Below, piece by piece: positions 51,322-59,766 of a DNA stretch of 64,000 nt. The notes beneath the pieces were generated by a model. The model saw only the letters and a list, made by a program, of their open reading frames with translations, did no database searches and had not been told where the DNA came from. Position 1 is the first letter of the stretch, and every line of letters starts with the position of its first letter. The stretch is from contig DATLNM010000014.1 of NCBI GenBank assembly GCA_035536775.1, forward strand, positions 47,510 to 111,509, written 5' to 3'. A program made the translations under genes and the position numbers. This DNA is from DATLNM01 sp035536775. GTDB lineage: Bacteria; Actinomycetota; CADDZG01; WHSQ01.

Positions 51322-53337
51322 ATGCGGCTCCAGCGGCGCCTGACGCTCTTCTTCGTTCTCATAGTGGTCCTGCCGCTCGGAGCGGCGGGTCTTTTCCTTC
51401 AGCGGGTGGTCGTGGGCGAGGTCGAAAGACGGGCGATCGGCGCGCTGTCACCTGTCCTCGACACCGGGATCGTCGTCTACAACAATCGTGCCGGCGTCAT
51501 TGACGAGCAGGTTCTGGCCGCGATCGCGCACCCGCGCCTCGGCGAGCTCCTCGGGGACCGTCGAACCCGCCCCCTCGAGACCTTCCTCGAGGATCGATTG
51601 AGCGATGTCGACGGCGCCGACTTCCTCATCGTGCTGGATGACAAGGGCGAGGTCATCGCATCGGCGCGGGGTCCATCAGCCTTCATTACGGGTGTCGAGC
51701 CGCCGGCCTTGAGCCAGATCGTGGAGACGGAGGGCACCTCGGGGCCCGGCTTCAACCGTACGACGGAGATACCGATCCGTATCCGCGGTCGCGGAGTCAT
51801 CGGACATGCCCTCGGGGGGTTCTGGATCGACAACGACCTCCTCGCCACTGCTGCCAGTGCGGACGTGTCGCTGTCGCTGGTGAGCGACGAGCGCATCCTC
51901 GCATCGACCGCCCGGTTCTCAGGTGAGCCGAGGATCCCGATCTCGCTCGGAGAGGTGTTCGAGGTCGAGGTAGGAGAACCGGGGAAAGCCCGCGCACACA
52001 AGCTTCCAGGAAACATGTCCGTTGTCGCAGTTACACCGACGGCACCCATCCGGGAGCTCTCGCAGAGGGTCAACATACTGATGGCGCTCGTGATGGCGGT
52101 CGTGTTGCTGCTTACTGGAGTTCTGGCATACATCCTCGCCCGCCTCCTTACCGAGCCTTTGGAGGAGCTCACTGAGGGCGCGCGCGCTATCTCCGAGGGG
52201 AGGTACTCGCACAAGATCCCCGTCCGCTCGCGCGACGAGGTGGGGCAGCTCGCCATCGTCTTCAACCAGATGTCCGCGCAGCTGGAGCAGACGATCAGTG
52301 ACCTCTCTTCGTCGCGCGACCAACTGCAGCGCGCCATCCGTCGGGTCGGCGAAACTCTCCGTTCGACGCACGATATGAAGCGCATCCTGAGCTCGATCAT
52401 CAATATGACGGCGGATGCCGTAACAGCGGATGCTGCCGTCTTGTGGATGCTTAGTCCGGGTCGCGACGAGCTTTATCCGGCGCGTACCGCCGGCGAGAAC
52501 GTCGAGGAACTTCAGCGCGTGAAGGTCGGTGAGGGCGCCGTGGGGTTCGTTGCCGAGCGTGGGACCAAGGTTCTCTTGCCCGACCCCGATGGCTTGCGCG
52601 CGAGTCGTACCGAACCAGAGTTCCCGAATGTAATGGCAGTACCCGTCTACGGACAGGATCGGATGCTTGGCGTCATGGCGGTCTATCGAGGCGAGGAGTC
52701 GGCGCCGTTCTCCGAAGGAGATATGGACACCGCAGTCTTCCTCGCGCAGCAAGGCGGGGTCGCGATCGAGAACGTCCTTCTGCATGAGGAGGCGCGGCGT
52801 CTATCGATAACGGACGGCCTCACCGGCGTGTGGAACCGCCGCTACTTCACTATGCAGTTCAGGCAAGTGCTTGCAACGTCGATGCGGTTCGACCGCAGCT
52901 TTACAGTCCTGATGCTCGACCTCGATCATTTCAAACGCATCAACGACCAGCACGGGCATCAAGCAGGCGATGCCATCCTTGTGGAGTTCTCGCAGCGCGT
53001 GCGGAAGAACCTGCGAGAGGTGGACACGTTCGCTCGTTATGGCGGGGAGGAATTCATCTGTCTGCTCACGGAAACAGATCCCCAAGGCGCGTTGATCACC
53101 GCCGAGAAGATCCTCGAGGCCGTGCGTCGTGAGCCCTTCGTCGTGCCGGGGACCGGAACCGTCGAGGTCACCGTGTCGATCGGTATCTCGAGCTTCCCAG
53201 AGCACGGCGCCACGCTGACGACGTTGATCGAATCAGCCGATCGAGCGCTTTACCGCGCGAAGCAAGACGGCCGCAATCGAGTGGTACTCGCAGATGACTC
53301 GCCCCCGCCGACAAGTGGGCTAAGGCTCGCTCAGTGA
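51322..53337 (+). CDS. Membrane diguanylate cyclase: sensor, HAMP, GAF, GGDEF
   Basis: 671 residues. A transmembrane helix (about 8-28) and a second (about 250-272) enclose an outside domain of about 220 residues. HAMP (about 273-330, LTEPLEELTEGARAISEGRY) leads to a GAF domain (about 350-500) and a GGDEF domain with GGEEF at 574-578 and an RxxD inhibitory site (Arg565 to Asp568). It makes c-di-GMP from two GTP and should be subject to product inhibition. galU follows in GTGA overlap, so c-di-GMP signalling and sugar nucleotide supply are linked here. No EAL domain is present. Confidence 0.95.
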   Translation: MRLQRRLTLFFVLIVVLPLGAAGLFLQRVVVGEVERRAIGALSPVLDTGIVVYNNRAGVIDEQVLAAIAHPRLGELLGDRRTRPLETFLEDRLSDVDGADFLIVLDDKGEVIASARGPSAFITGVEPPALSQIVETEGTSGPGFNRTTEIPIRIRGRGVIGHALGGFWIDNDLLATAASADVSLSLVSDERILASTARFSGEPRIPISLGEVFEVEVGEPGKARAHKLPGNMSVVAVTPTAPIRELSQRVNILMALVMAVVLLLTGVLAYILARLLTEPLEELTEGARAISEGRYSHKIPVRSRDEVGQLAIVFNQMSAQLEQTISDLSSSRDQLQRAIRRVGETLRSTHDMKRILSSIINMTADAVTADAAVLWMLSPGRDELYPARTAGENVEELQRVKVGEGAVGFVAERGTKVLLPDPDGLRASRTEPEFPNVMAVPVYGQDRMLGVMAVYRGEESAPFSEGDMDTAVFLAQQGGVAIENVLLHEEARRLSITDGLTGVWNRRYFTMQFRQVLATSMRFDRSFTVLMLDLDHFKRINDQHGHQAGDAILVEFSQRVRKNLREVDTFARYGGEEFICLLTETDPQGALITAEKILEAVRREPFVVPGTGTVEVTVSIGISSFPEHGATLTTLIESADRALYRAKQDGRNRVVLADDSPPPTSGLRLAQ

Positions 53338-54224
53338 CGATTGCCATTAGGAAGGCTCTCGTGCCGGCGGCCGGTCTCGGCACGAGGTTCCTGCCCGCGA
53401 CCAAGGCGATCCCCAAGGAGATGATCCCCGTCATCGATCGCCCGGGCATCCAATACGTGGTCGAGGAATGCGCGCGTGCAGGTATCCAAGAGATCGTCGT
53501 CGTGACGAGCAAGGACAAGGCGGCGATCGAAGACCACTTCGCGCCCTCCCCGGGCCTGGAAGAGCATCTGCGGTCGGCCGGCAAGACCGAGGAGCTCGAG
53601 TTCGTGCGCTACCCGACGACGCTCGCGCAGATGCGCTACGTCATCCAGGATGAGCCAAAGGGTTTCGGACATGCGGTTTTGATGGCGCGCGATGCTATCG
53701 GCGACGAGCCATTCGTATGCCTCGTTCCCGATGAGATCGTCCCGGAACGGGCGGATGGCGGGCCGTCGTTGCTCGAGGGGATGATGGCTGCACACGAAGA
53801 GAAGGAAGCGAGCATCATCGCCGTTCTCGAGACCGCGGCCGACGAGCTCTCCTCATACGGGGTCGTCGACCCGGCGGGCCCTCAGGATGGAGCCTTGGTG
53901 CCGATGCGGGGAATGGTCGAGAAGCCGGCGCCCGGTACAGAACCGTCCAACCTCGCAGCACGGGGCCGCTACGTGTTCACCCCGGACATCTTCGAGCTCA
54001 TCGAGCAGACCCCGCCGGGAGTCAACGGAGAGATCCAGCTGACCGATGCGGTCAATGCGCAAGCCCGCCTCGGCGGCGTTCTCGCATATGTGCACGACGG
54101 GCCTATCTTCGACGTGGGGCGCAAGCTCGATCTCCTCAAAGCTTCGGTTCGCCTCGCCCTGGATCGGCCCGACATGGGCACCGACCTGGCCGAATGGCTG
54201 CGCACTCTGATCGCCGAGGCTTGA
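53334..54224 (+). CDS. galU: UTP-glucose-1-phosphate uridylyltransferase GalU
   Basis: 296 residues from GTG 53334, overlapping the GGDEF gene. It shows the nucleotidyltransferase start KALVPAAGLGTRFLPATKA and PKEMIPVIDRPGIQYVVEE, the CLVPDE metal/nucleotide loop (about 125) and a LTDAVNA segment before FDVGRKLDLLKA, all diagnostic of GalU. It makes UDP-glucose for cell envelope polymers and glycogen or trehalose. moaC starts 1 base after its stop. Confidence 0.96.
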   Translation: MTIAIRKALVPAAGLGTRFLPATKAIPKEMIPVIDRPGIQYVVEECARAGIQEIVVVTSKDKAAIEDHFAPSPGLEEHLRSAGKTEELEFVRYPTTLAQMRYVIQDEPKGFGHAVLMARDAIGDEPFVCLVPDEIVPERADGGPSLLEGMMAAHEEKEASIIAVLETAADELSSYGVVDPAGPQDGALVPMRGMVEKPAPGTEPSNLAARGRYVFTPDIFELIEQTPPGVNGEIQLTDAVNAQARLGGVLAYVHDGPIFDVGRKLDLLKASVRLALDRPDMGTDLAEWLRTLIAEA

Positions 54225-54225
54225 G

Positions 54226-54696
54226 ATGCGACACCCCGAGACTGACGCCCGCATGGTCGATGTAGGTGGGAAAGATGCCACCTCGCGCCGGGCCATCGCT
54301 TCCGCCCTTGTCGCGGTGAGTGATGCGACGCGCACGCTGGTGCTGGAGCGCGCTCTCGCCAAGGGCGATGCACTCGAGACCGCGCGCATCGCCGGGATAA
54401 TGGCGGCCAAGCGAACCCCGGAGCTCATCCCGCTGTGCCACCCACTCGTCTTGGATGCGATCGAGGTTGCGATCGATCCTGTCGAGGGCGGCTTGCGTGT
54501 GACGGCGACGGTCAGCGCCGTGCAGCGAACCGGTGTCGAGATGGAAGCTCTGACCGCGGTTACCGTCGCCGCACTGACGATCTACGACATGATCAAGGGC
54601 GAAGAACGAGGCGCCTCGATACAGGATGTAAGGCTGATCGAGAAATCAGGCGGCGCGTCCGGCGTATGGAGGTACGCCGACCAACGGCTCAGGTAG
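54226..54696 (+). CDS. moaC: Cyclic pyranopterin monophosphate synthase MoaC
   Basis: 156 residues. The family signatures ARMVDVGGKDATSRRA, LIPLCHPLVLD, and GVEMEALTAVTVAALTIYDM are all present, with the Lys/His residues of the active site, and the length matches the usual 155-165. It turns the MoaA product into cyclic pyranopterin monophosphate, the first stable intermediate of molybdenum cofactor synthesis. moaA is not in the window. The gene is packed behind galU and overlaps the convergent DUF4177 gene by 8 bases. Confidence 0.97.
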   Translation: MRHPETDARMVDVGGKDATSRRAIASALVAVSDATRTLVLERALAKGDALETARIAGIMAAKRTPELIPLCHPLVLDAIEVAIDPVEGGLRVTATVSAVQRTGVEMEALTAVTVAALTIYDMIKGEERGASIQDVRLIEKSGGASGVWRYADQRLR

Positions 54697-54859
54697 AGGG
54701 TGTTACCGGACTCTTAGGACGCTTCAGGTACGCCGTCGTTCCGGTCGCATTGCTCTCGATCACTTGGACGAGCTCCCAACCTTCCTCTCCCCATTGATTG
54801 AGGATCTCCTGAAGGGCGTGCGAGATCAGCGGCACAGTCGCGTACTCCCATTTCTCCAT
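54689..54859 (-). CDS. DUF4177-type small protein
   Basis: 56 residues from ATG 54859, with AAAGGAA about 10 bases upstream. It reads MEKWEYATVPL, then HALQEILNQWGEEGWELVQV and a final TAYLKRPK, matching the DUF4177 pattern (W.Y...L.L.....LN..G..GWELV.V......LKR). Its stop codon lies within the 3' end of moaC. Many genomes carry one or more such proteins; the function is unknown. The DUF192 gene starts divergently 63 bases away. Confidence 0.85.
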   Translation of the reverse strand: MEKWEYATVPLISHALQEILNQWGEEGWELVQVIESNATGTTAYLKRPKSPVTPST

Positions 54860-54922
54860 GCGGCATTCATTCCTTTCGTCTCACCCAGAGCCCCCTCGGC
54901 AGCGGGCGACTAACCTGATCGG

Positions 54923-55309
54923 ATGGGTCACGGGCGGATCATCGATGCCCATTCGGGCGCAGTTCTAGCAGATGACGTGAGGTGGGCGGATTCGTTCGGA
55001 TCCCGGCTCAGAGGGCTGGTCGGGACAGCAGAGCTCGAGGCCCGGCAGGCGATCGTGTTACCCGGGGTCTCCCAGATCCACACCATCGGCATGACCTTTC
55101 CTATCGATGCACTGTTCTGTGACGCGTCATGGGAGATCCACCACATGGTTCGGGTGATGCGCCCCTGGCGTATCTCGCGCTATGTCCGATCGTCCTATGT
55201 GATCGAGCTGCGGGCTTCGGCGGCGACGACGCTCAACCTCGGCGACGTCCTCGTATACCAAGAGGATCAGGAGGATCAGGTCAACGAACGATACGCGCCG
55301 TCGAAATAG
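54923..55309 (+). CDS. DUF192 family protein
   Basis: 128 residues from ATG 54923. It follows the DUF192 pattern: ADSFGSRLRGLVG, then IVLPGVSQIHTIGMTFPIDA, LFCDASWEI and a VIEL segment before the last strand (LNLGDVLVY). Members are small beta proteins, often exported; this one lacks a signal peptide and ends in an acidic tail (EDQEDQVNERYA). The 3' end overlaps the convergent flavin reductase gene by 34 bases. Function unknown. Confidence 0.88.
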   Translation: MGHGRIIDAHSGAVLADDVRWADSFGSRLRGLVGTAELEARQAIVLPGVSQIHTIGMTFPIDALFCDASWEIHHMVRVMRPWRISRYVRSSYVIELRASAATTLNLGDVLVYQEDQEDQVNERYAPSK

Positions 55310-55743
55310 ATCAGCGGGTCGGTATCGACCCAGCTGCACGCTCGAACCGCGCCGATGACGATCTCGTGGTCTCCGGCATCAAAGATCTGGTGTGTATCGC
55401 ATTCGAGCCACGCGATCGTGCCACTGAGTAAGGGGGCGCCGCTCTTGCCGATCGCGTATCCGCTGTCCTCGAAAGGTTTCTCGCCCCGCCGCGAGAACCC
55501 TCGCGAGACCACCTCCTGGCCCGCGGCAAGAACGTTCACGGCGAAAGCCCCGCGTTCCGACAGTAGCTCCCGCGTGCGCGAGGTCTTATCGATGCACACC
55601 AGGATCAAAGGAGGGGCAAGAGACACAGACGCGAACGATGACGCGGTCATGCCATGGAGCCCTGACTCGGATGAGACCGTCACGACGGTGACGCCGGACG
55701 CGAACTTGCGAAGCGCGTTCTTGAAGTCTTCTTCCGAGGTCAC
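55276..55743 (-). CDS. Flavin reductase-like domain protein
   Basis: 155 residues from GTG 55743. It has the fold marks of the flavin reductase family (HpaC/NtaB-type): FKNALRKFASGVTVVTV, HGMTASSFASVSLAPPLILV, CIDKTSRT, and an FAVNVLAAGQ segment with WLECD in the second half. It reduces FMN or FAD with NAD(P)H, usually supplying a two-component monooxygenase; none is adjacent. Start overlaps the stop of the small gene upstream by GTGA. The 3' end overlaps the DUF192 gene. Confidence 0.92.
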   Translation of the reverse strand: MTSEEDFKNALRKFASGVTVVTVSSESGLHGMTASSFASVSLAPPLILVCIDKTSRTRELLSERGAFAVNVLAAGQEVVSRGFSRRGEKPFEDSGYAIGKSGAPLLSGTIAWLECDTHQIFDAGDHEIVIGAVRACSWVDTDPLIYFDGAYRSLT

Positions 55744-55895
55744 CGCGGGGCGGGTGGGGGGTCGTCCATGCCGGTCATAAAGATCTCATCGGGAAGGAAC
55801 AGCCACGAGCCCGTCTCGTCCCCTGGCATCCGCACTGCGCCTCGCTTCACCAACTCGTCGAGGATGTCTTGAGTTGGGTGACCGTTCATCTCCAT
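55740..55895 (-). CDS. 51-residue small protein between pepA and flavin reductase genes
   Basis: ATG 55895 (GTG 55898 is an alternative), 9 bases after the pepA stop; its TGA overlaps the GTG of the flavin reductase gene. The chain reads MEMNGHPTQDILDELVKRGAV, with a helix that continues RMPGD, then SWLFLPDEIF and a Pro-rich end. Exact packing between two coupled genes supports it being real. No membrane segment; function unknown. Confidence 0.7.
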   Translation of the reverse strand: MEMNGHPTQDILDELVKRGAVRMPGDETGSWLFLPDEIFMTGMDDPPPAPR

Positions 55896-55904
55896 CACAG
55901 CAGT

Positions 55905-57371
55905 CTAGTTGTCGCCTCCTCCGCTCAAGGTGCGAAGCCAGTGCAGCAATGTGCGGGTCGCGACGCCCGTTCCGCCTTTGGGTGACTCGTCCGAATCGGT
56001 TTCGGCCCGCGCCGTGCCGGCGATGTCGAGGTGGGCCCACGGGACACCTTGCGGAACGAATTCCGACAGGAACAGGGCGCCGATGATCGAGCCCCCGTAG
56101 CGGGTTCCGATGTTCTTCTGGTCGGCGATCTCCGATTCGAGGTCCTTGCGGTATTCCTCGAAGATCGGCATCGCCCAAAGTGGTTCGCCGGCTCGGCGCG
56201 CTGCTTCCAGGAGGGCATCCCGCAGGGGGTCGTCGTTCGCGAAAAGTCCGGTGATCTTCTTGCCGAGCGCCACGACTATCGAACCCGTCAGGGTGGCGAC
56301 GTCGATGATCGCGTCCGGTTTTGATTCCGCGGCAAGGGCGATGGCATCGGCGAGCACCAACCTGCCCTCTGCGTCGGTGTTGAGAACCTCGGTGGTCCGT
56401 CCGCCGTATTGGGTGATGACATCGCCGGGCTTGATGGCGGTACCACTCGGCATGTTCTCGGCCGCGGGGATGAACGCGTCCACCGCGATGGGAAGCTCGA
56501 GGGCGGGCAGCGCGCTCATGACACCGATGACGGCGGCAGCGCCCGACATATCCGTCTTCATCGTCTCCATGCCCTTGGCGTCCTTGAGCGACAGTCCCCC
56601 CGAATCGAATGTGATGCCCTTGCCCACCAGGGCGACGCGCCCCCGCGCCTCGCCCGCGGGCGCGTAGGAGATCATGATGAGACAAGGGGGTTCGCTGGAC
56701 CCCTGGCCGACCCCGACGATCCCTCCGAAGCCATCGCGTTGGAGCTCATCGACCTGCTTCACCTTCACGCTGCCGGGGGGACATGCGGCCTCTGCCGCCG
56801 CGGCGAGCGCTTTCGGTGTCAGCGACGATGGTGGCTCATTGATGAGGTCCCGCGCGAGTTTGACCGCTCCGGCGAAGGCCATCGCTCGACCGATCGAAGG
56901 ATCGTCGCCTCCGACGAACGTCACTGCGGTAAGCGTCCGATCGGACTGCTTCGATCGGTATGCGTCGAACGAGTACCCCCCGAGGGCGGTGCCTTCTGCC
57001 GCCGCCTCGGCGGCGCCCTCGACGGGAAGCGAGTGAAGCAGGGAGGCAGCGTGTGTGAAGGACGACGCCCGGCGGACTGATGCGCCTGCTGCCTTTCTGA
57101 CCGTCGCGGCATCGGCCGCGTCGCGCGACCCAAGCCCCACGATGAGCACGCCGGTGGCCGAGATGCCCTCGGGGGCAGGCAGCAGACATGTCTCGCCCGT
57201 CTTGGCTTTGAATCCAACCTTTACGAGTTGAGCCTCGAGCGTGGCGTCGATGGGGTCACCGACAGTGGTTGCGATCGAGGGCGAGGCCCCTCCCCACGCG
57301 CCCATGATCAAGACATCCGCGGTCGCATCTTGTGCTGCGTCGGTCGACGATCCGATCTCTAGGCCTGGCAT
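55905..57371 (-). CDS. pepA: Cytosol (leucyl) aminopeptidase, M17
   Basis: 488 residues from ATG 57371 with AAGGAGA 5 bases upstream; longer frames add only a low-complexity leader. The catalytic C-terminal half shows LVGKGITFDSGGLSLK, MKTDMSGAAAVIG, and NTDAEGRLVLADAI, with the Lys, Asp and Glu ligands of the two metals and the catalytic Lys and Arg. The N-terminal macro-like domain spans about 1-170. It is a hexameric enzyme removing N-terminal leucine and other residues. It heads an operon with the small gene at 55740 and the flavin reductase gene. Confidence 0.96.
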   Translation of the reverse strand: MPGLEIGSSTDAAQDATADVLIMGAWGGASPSIATTVGDPIDATLEAQLVKVGFKAKTGETCLLPAPEGISATGVLIVGLGSRDAADAATVRKAAGASVRRASSFTHAASLLHSLPVEGAAEAAAEGTALGGYSFDAYRSKQSDRTLTAVTFVGGDDPSIGRAMAFAGAVKLARDLINEPPSSLTPKALAAAAEAACPPGSVKVKQVDELQRDGFGGIVGVGQGSSEPPCLIMISYAPAGEARGRVALVGKGITFDSGGLSLKDAKGMETMKTDMSGAAAVIGVMSALPALELPIAVDAFIPAAENMPSGTAIKPGDVITQYGGRTTEVLNTDAEGRLVLADAIALAAESKPDAIIDVATLTGSIVVALGKKITGLFANDDPLRDALLEAARRAGEPLWAMPIFEEYRKDLESEIADQKNIGTRYGGSIIGALFLSEFVPQGVPWAHLDIAGTARAETDSDESPKGGTGVATRTLLHWLRTLSGGGDN

Positions 57372-57434
57372 AACTCTCCTTTTATCGGCGTGGATGTGTG
57401 GAAATCCCGAAGACGCGCTACCCCGGAGGTTAGC

Positions 57435-57941
57435 GTGACGAAAATCCGACACGAGCTTGGGGAAGAGCTCTTGACCGGTACTTTTCTGGCGGTTCTGGGG
57501 GCAGCGTGGTTGCTCGTTTTCCTCCCGGCTACGTTTCGGGCCAGACAAGCGTCCCCATTTTCAACCGCGGAGCGCTTCCGCATGCGACTGGACCTCATCT
57601 CGCCGCGGTCGACGACGGGCCGATGGGTAGTCGTCCCGAAGTCCTACGAGGAGCTGGCGCGAGCTTCGTTCCTACGCGGACAGCGCCGTCGTAAGCGCAT
57701 CCTTTTGACACTGGTAGCGCTGGTAGTCGGGTCGGCTACGGCGGCGTGGATCCGTGGCGGCAGCCTGTGGGAGATCCACCTCATGGCCGACGCTTCCCTC
57801 GCGCTCTATGTGTCGCTGCTTCTAGAGGCTAAGAAGCGCAGGATCGAACGGAAAACCAAGGTCCGCCGGATCCAGCGTCACATAACGGCTTCCGAGGCCG
57901 GGTTCTATACGCCGATGGAGGCAGGAGGGCACAACTCCTAG
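57435..57941 (+). CDS. Membrane protein, unknown
   Basis: 168 residues from GTG 57435. A hydrophobic segment near the start (about 16-36, FLAVLGAAWLLVFLPATF), a cytoplasmic basic part with SYEELARASFLRGQRRRKR, and two or so further membrane segments (about 92-112 and 120-140), then a charged tail (EAKKRRIERKTKVRRIQRH). No family motif recognised. It is divergent from pepA and 10 bases before the translin-like gene, so likely the first gene of the 57435-59189 unit. Confidence 0.76.
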   Translation: MTKIRHELGEELLTGTFLAVLGAAWLLVFLPATFRARQASPFSTAERFRMRLDLISPRSTTGRWVVVPKSYEELARASFLRGQRRRKRILLTLVALVVGSATAAWIRGGSLWEIHLMADASLALYVSLLLEAKKRRIERKTKVRRIQRHITASEAGFYTPMEAGGHNS

Positions 57942-57951
57942 AATCGGCCGG

Positions 57952-58587
57952 ATGGAGCTCACGAAGCTGTCCGAGGTCATCCGTGCCGACCTAGATGCGA
58001 AGACGTCGGCGCGTGATGTCGCGTTATCGGCGGGGCGTTCGGCCATCCGCTCGTGCGGAAATGCGATCCGGGCGATGCACCGCCTCGAGCTGGACACTGC
58101 ATCGACCCTCTTACGCGAGGCCGAAGGGCATCTCGAGGCTGCTACCGACACGTTGAGGGGCCACGACGACATCCTTCACGCGGGGTTCATCCATGACGCC
58201 CAGAAGGAGCTTGCGGAAGCCCACATCACGTTTGCTTTGGTTACGTCTGCGCCGATGCCCGATCCCTCAGCCATCGAGGTGCCTCCTTCCGCGTTCCTTA
58301 AAGGGATGGCGGAATCGATAGGTGAGCTACGCAGACACATCCTGGATCTCATGCGGGGGGGTGAGCTCGAACGTTGCGAGGAGCTGCTTGGTTCGATGGA
58401 CGACATGTACTACGTACTTGTTTCCATGGATTACCCTGATGGCATCACCCACGGCTTGCGGCGTTTAACAGACGTTGCTCGCTCCATCATCGAGCGCACA
58501 CGGGGTGATTTTTCGATAGCGAAGATCCAGAGCGCGCTAAGAGATGCGCTCGTGGCAACCGATCGCCACGATGCGACTGAAGGATAG
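57952..58587 (+). CDS. Translin-like protein
   Basis: 211 residues, all helical. It follows the translin fold family: an N-terminal helix pair, AHITFALV in the middle, ILDLMRGGELERCEELLGSM, then DDMYYVLVSMDYPDGITHGL and RRLTDVARSIIERTRGDF, the conserved C-terminal block. Eukaryotic translin/TRAX cleave RNA; archaeal and actinobacterial homologues are single-copy and of unclear role, perhaps RNA processing. The acidic catalytic residues of TRAX are not clearly conserved here. It precedes the 58596 gene by 8 bases. Confidence 0.85.
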   Translation: MELTKLSEVIRADLDAKTSARDVALSAGRSAIRSCGNAIRAMHRLELDTASTLLREAEGHLEAATDTLRGHDDILHAGFIHDAQKELAEAHITFALVTSAPMPDPSAIEVPPSAFLKGMAESIGELRRHILDLMRGGELERCEELLGSMDDMYYVLVSMDYPDGITHGLRRLTDVARSIIERTRGDFSIAKIQSALRDALVATDRHDATEG

Positions 58588-58595
58588 GAGATCCC

Positions 58596-59189
58596 ATGAA
58601 TAAGAAGCAGCTGGCAGCGGTCTTTGGCGCCGTTGCGGTCGCAGTCATTGCGATCGTGATCCTCCTCGTTACCGGCGGTGAGGATGGGGTGAAGCTTCCC
58701 CCCGAAGACGCCGGCGACGTGACGATGATCGAGGGCCCGAAGGCCCCAACCGACACGGCACTCGCAGATATCGAGTTCGCCGAGGTGCGGCGGGACGGGA
58801 ATACCATCACCTTCGAGGCGCGCTTGGGGACGGACATCCCCAAGAAGCTCAAGGGCAGTACGTTCGACCTTCGGTGGGATATCACCGGCACGACCGATGT
58901 GGGTCAGTTCATCTTGTCTGGAAACCTTGACGTCGGTCCCAACGTCTCGCTCGTCGGAGTCGAGAACAACCTCGGCACATCGACGCTTGACGACACACTG
59001 CAGGGGACCTCGCAGATCGAGGGCAATGTGTGGATCATCACGCTGCAAGCTGACGACGTCGACGACTTCCCCGACGACTTCCAATGGAAACTGACGACCA
59101 GTATCGACGGGAACCCAGGAGACCCGACCTCCGGACGCGCCGAGGACACCGCGCCGGATAACGGCACTGCCGAGGTTGTCGAGGGCTAG
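58596..59189 (+). CDS. Anchored exported protein, unknown
   Basis: 197 residues. An uncleaved-looking N-terminal anchor (about 5-26, AVFGAVAVAVIAIVILLVTGG), an acidic linker, then a beta-rich domain (about 55-180; DIEFAEVRRDGNTITFEARL, LKGSTFDLRWDITG, VWIITLQADD), ending in an acidic, disordered tail. It resembles exported Ig-like domains. It is the last gene of the 57435-59189 unit and shares a CTAG stop overlap (59186-59189) with the LemA gene. Confidence 0.78.
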   Translation: MNKKQLAAVFGAVAVAVIAIVILLVTGGEDGVKLPPEDAGDVTMIEGPKAPTDTALADIEFAEVRRDGNTITFEARLGTDIPKKLKGSTFDLRWDITGTTDVGQFILSGNLDVGPNVSLVGVENNLGTSTLDDTLQGTSQIEGNVWIITLQADDVDDFPDDFQWKLTTSIDGNPGDPTSGRAEDTAPDNGTAEVVEG

Positions 59190-59764
59190 TACTTCACCTG
59201 CGGCGCTGCTTCCATCACGGGACGCATCGCGGGTTCGATCTCGAAATACTCGGCGAGCTTGAATCCGAATATCGCGGCGATCAGGTTCGAGGGGATCGAC
59301 CCGATCCTGCGGTTGTAGCCCTGGACGTTCGAGTTGTAGAAGCGGCGAGCGGCCTGGATACGGTCCTCTGTGTGGGTGAGCTGGTTCTGTAGAGCGAGGA
59401 AGTGCGTGCTCGCCTTGAGCTGCGGGTAGTTCTCGGCAACCGCCATCAACTGCCGAAGGGCTGCCACGAGAGGTGTTTCGGCTCGGGCCTGATCCGCAGG
59501 GCTCCCGGTAGCGCGGACGGCGCCTGTGCGCGCAACGGTCACCTGATGGAGGACCGCCTGTTCGTGAGCCGCGTAAGCCTTGACCGTTTCAACGAGATTT
59601 GGGATGAGGTCGTACCGACGTCGTAGCTCGGTGTCGATGTTCGACCACGATGATTCGATGAGGTTGCGTTGGGTGACGAAGCGGTTGTAAGAGATGCCTA
59701 TCGCCAGAAGTAGGAGAAGGACTCCTCCCGCGATGACGTAGGTCGGTTCTATCGAGCCGGCCAT
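59186..59764 (-). CDS. LemA family protein
   Basis: 192 residues with one N-terminal transmembrane helix (about 5-24, YVIAGGVLLLLLAIGISYN), then a four-helix bundle with the LemA pattern: SWSNIDTELRRRYDLIPNLV, VKAYAAHEQAVL, ENYPQLKAST, and FYNSNVQGYNRRIGSIPSNL, ending in a short tail. LemA proteins face outside and are often found with DUF3137-type and membrane protease genes; the gene upstream (59767) fits that pairing. Precise role unknown. Confidence 0.94.
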   Translation of the reverse strand: MAGSIEPTYVIAGGVLLLLLAIGISYNRFVTQRNLIESSWSNIDTELRRRYDLIPNLVETVKAYAAHEQAVLHQVTVARTGAVRATGSPADQARAETPLVAALRQLMAVAENYPQLKASTHFLALQNQLTHTEDRIQAARRFYNSNVQGYNRRIGSIPSNLIAAIFGFKLAEYFEIEPAMRPVMEAAPQVKY

Positions 59765-59766
59765 CC

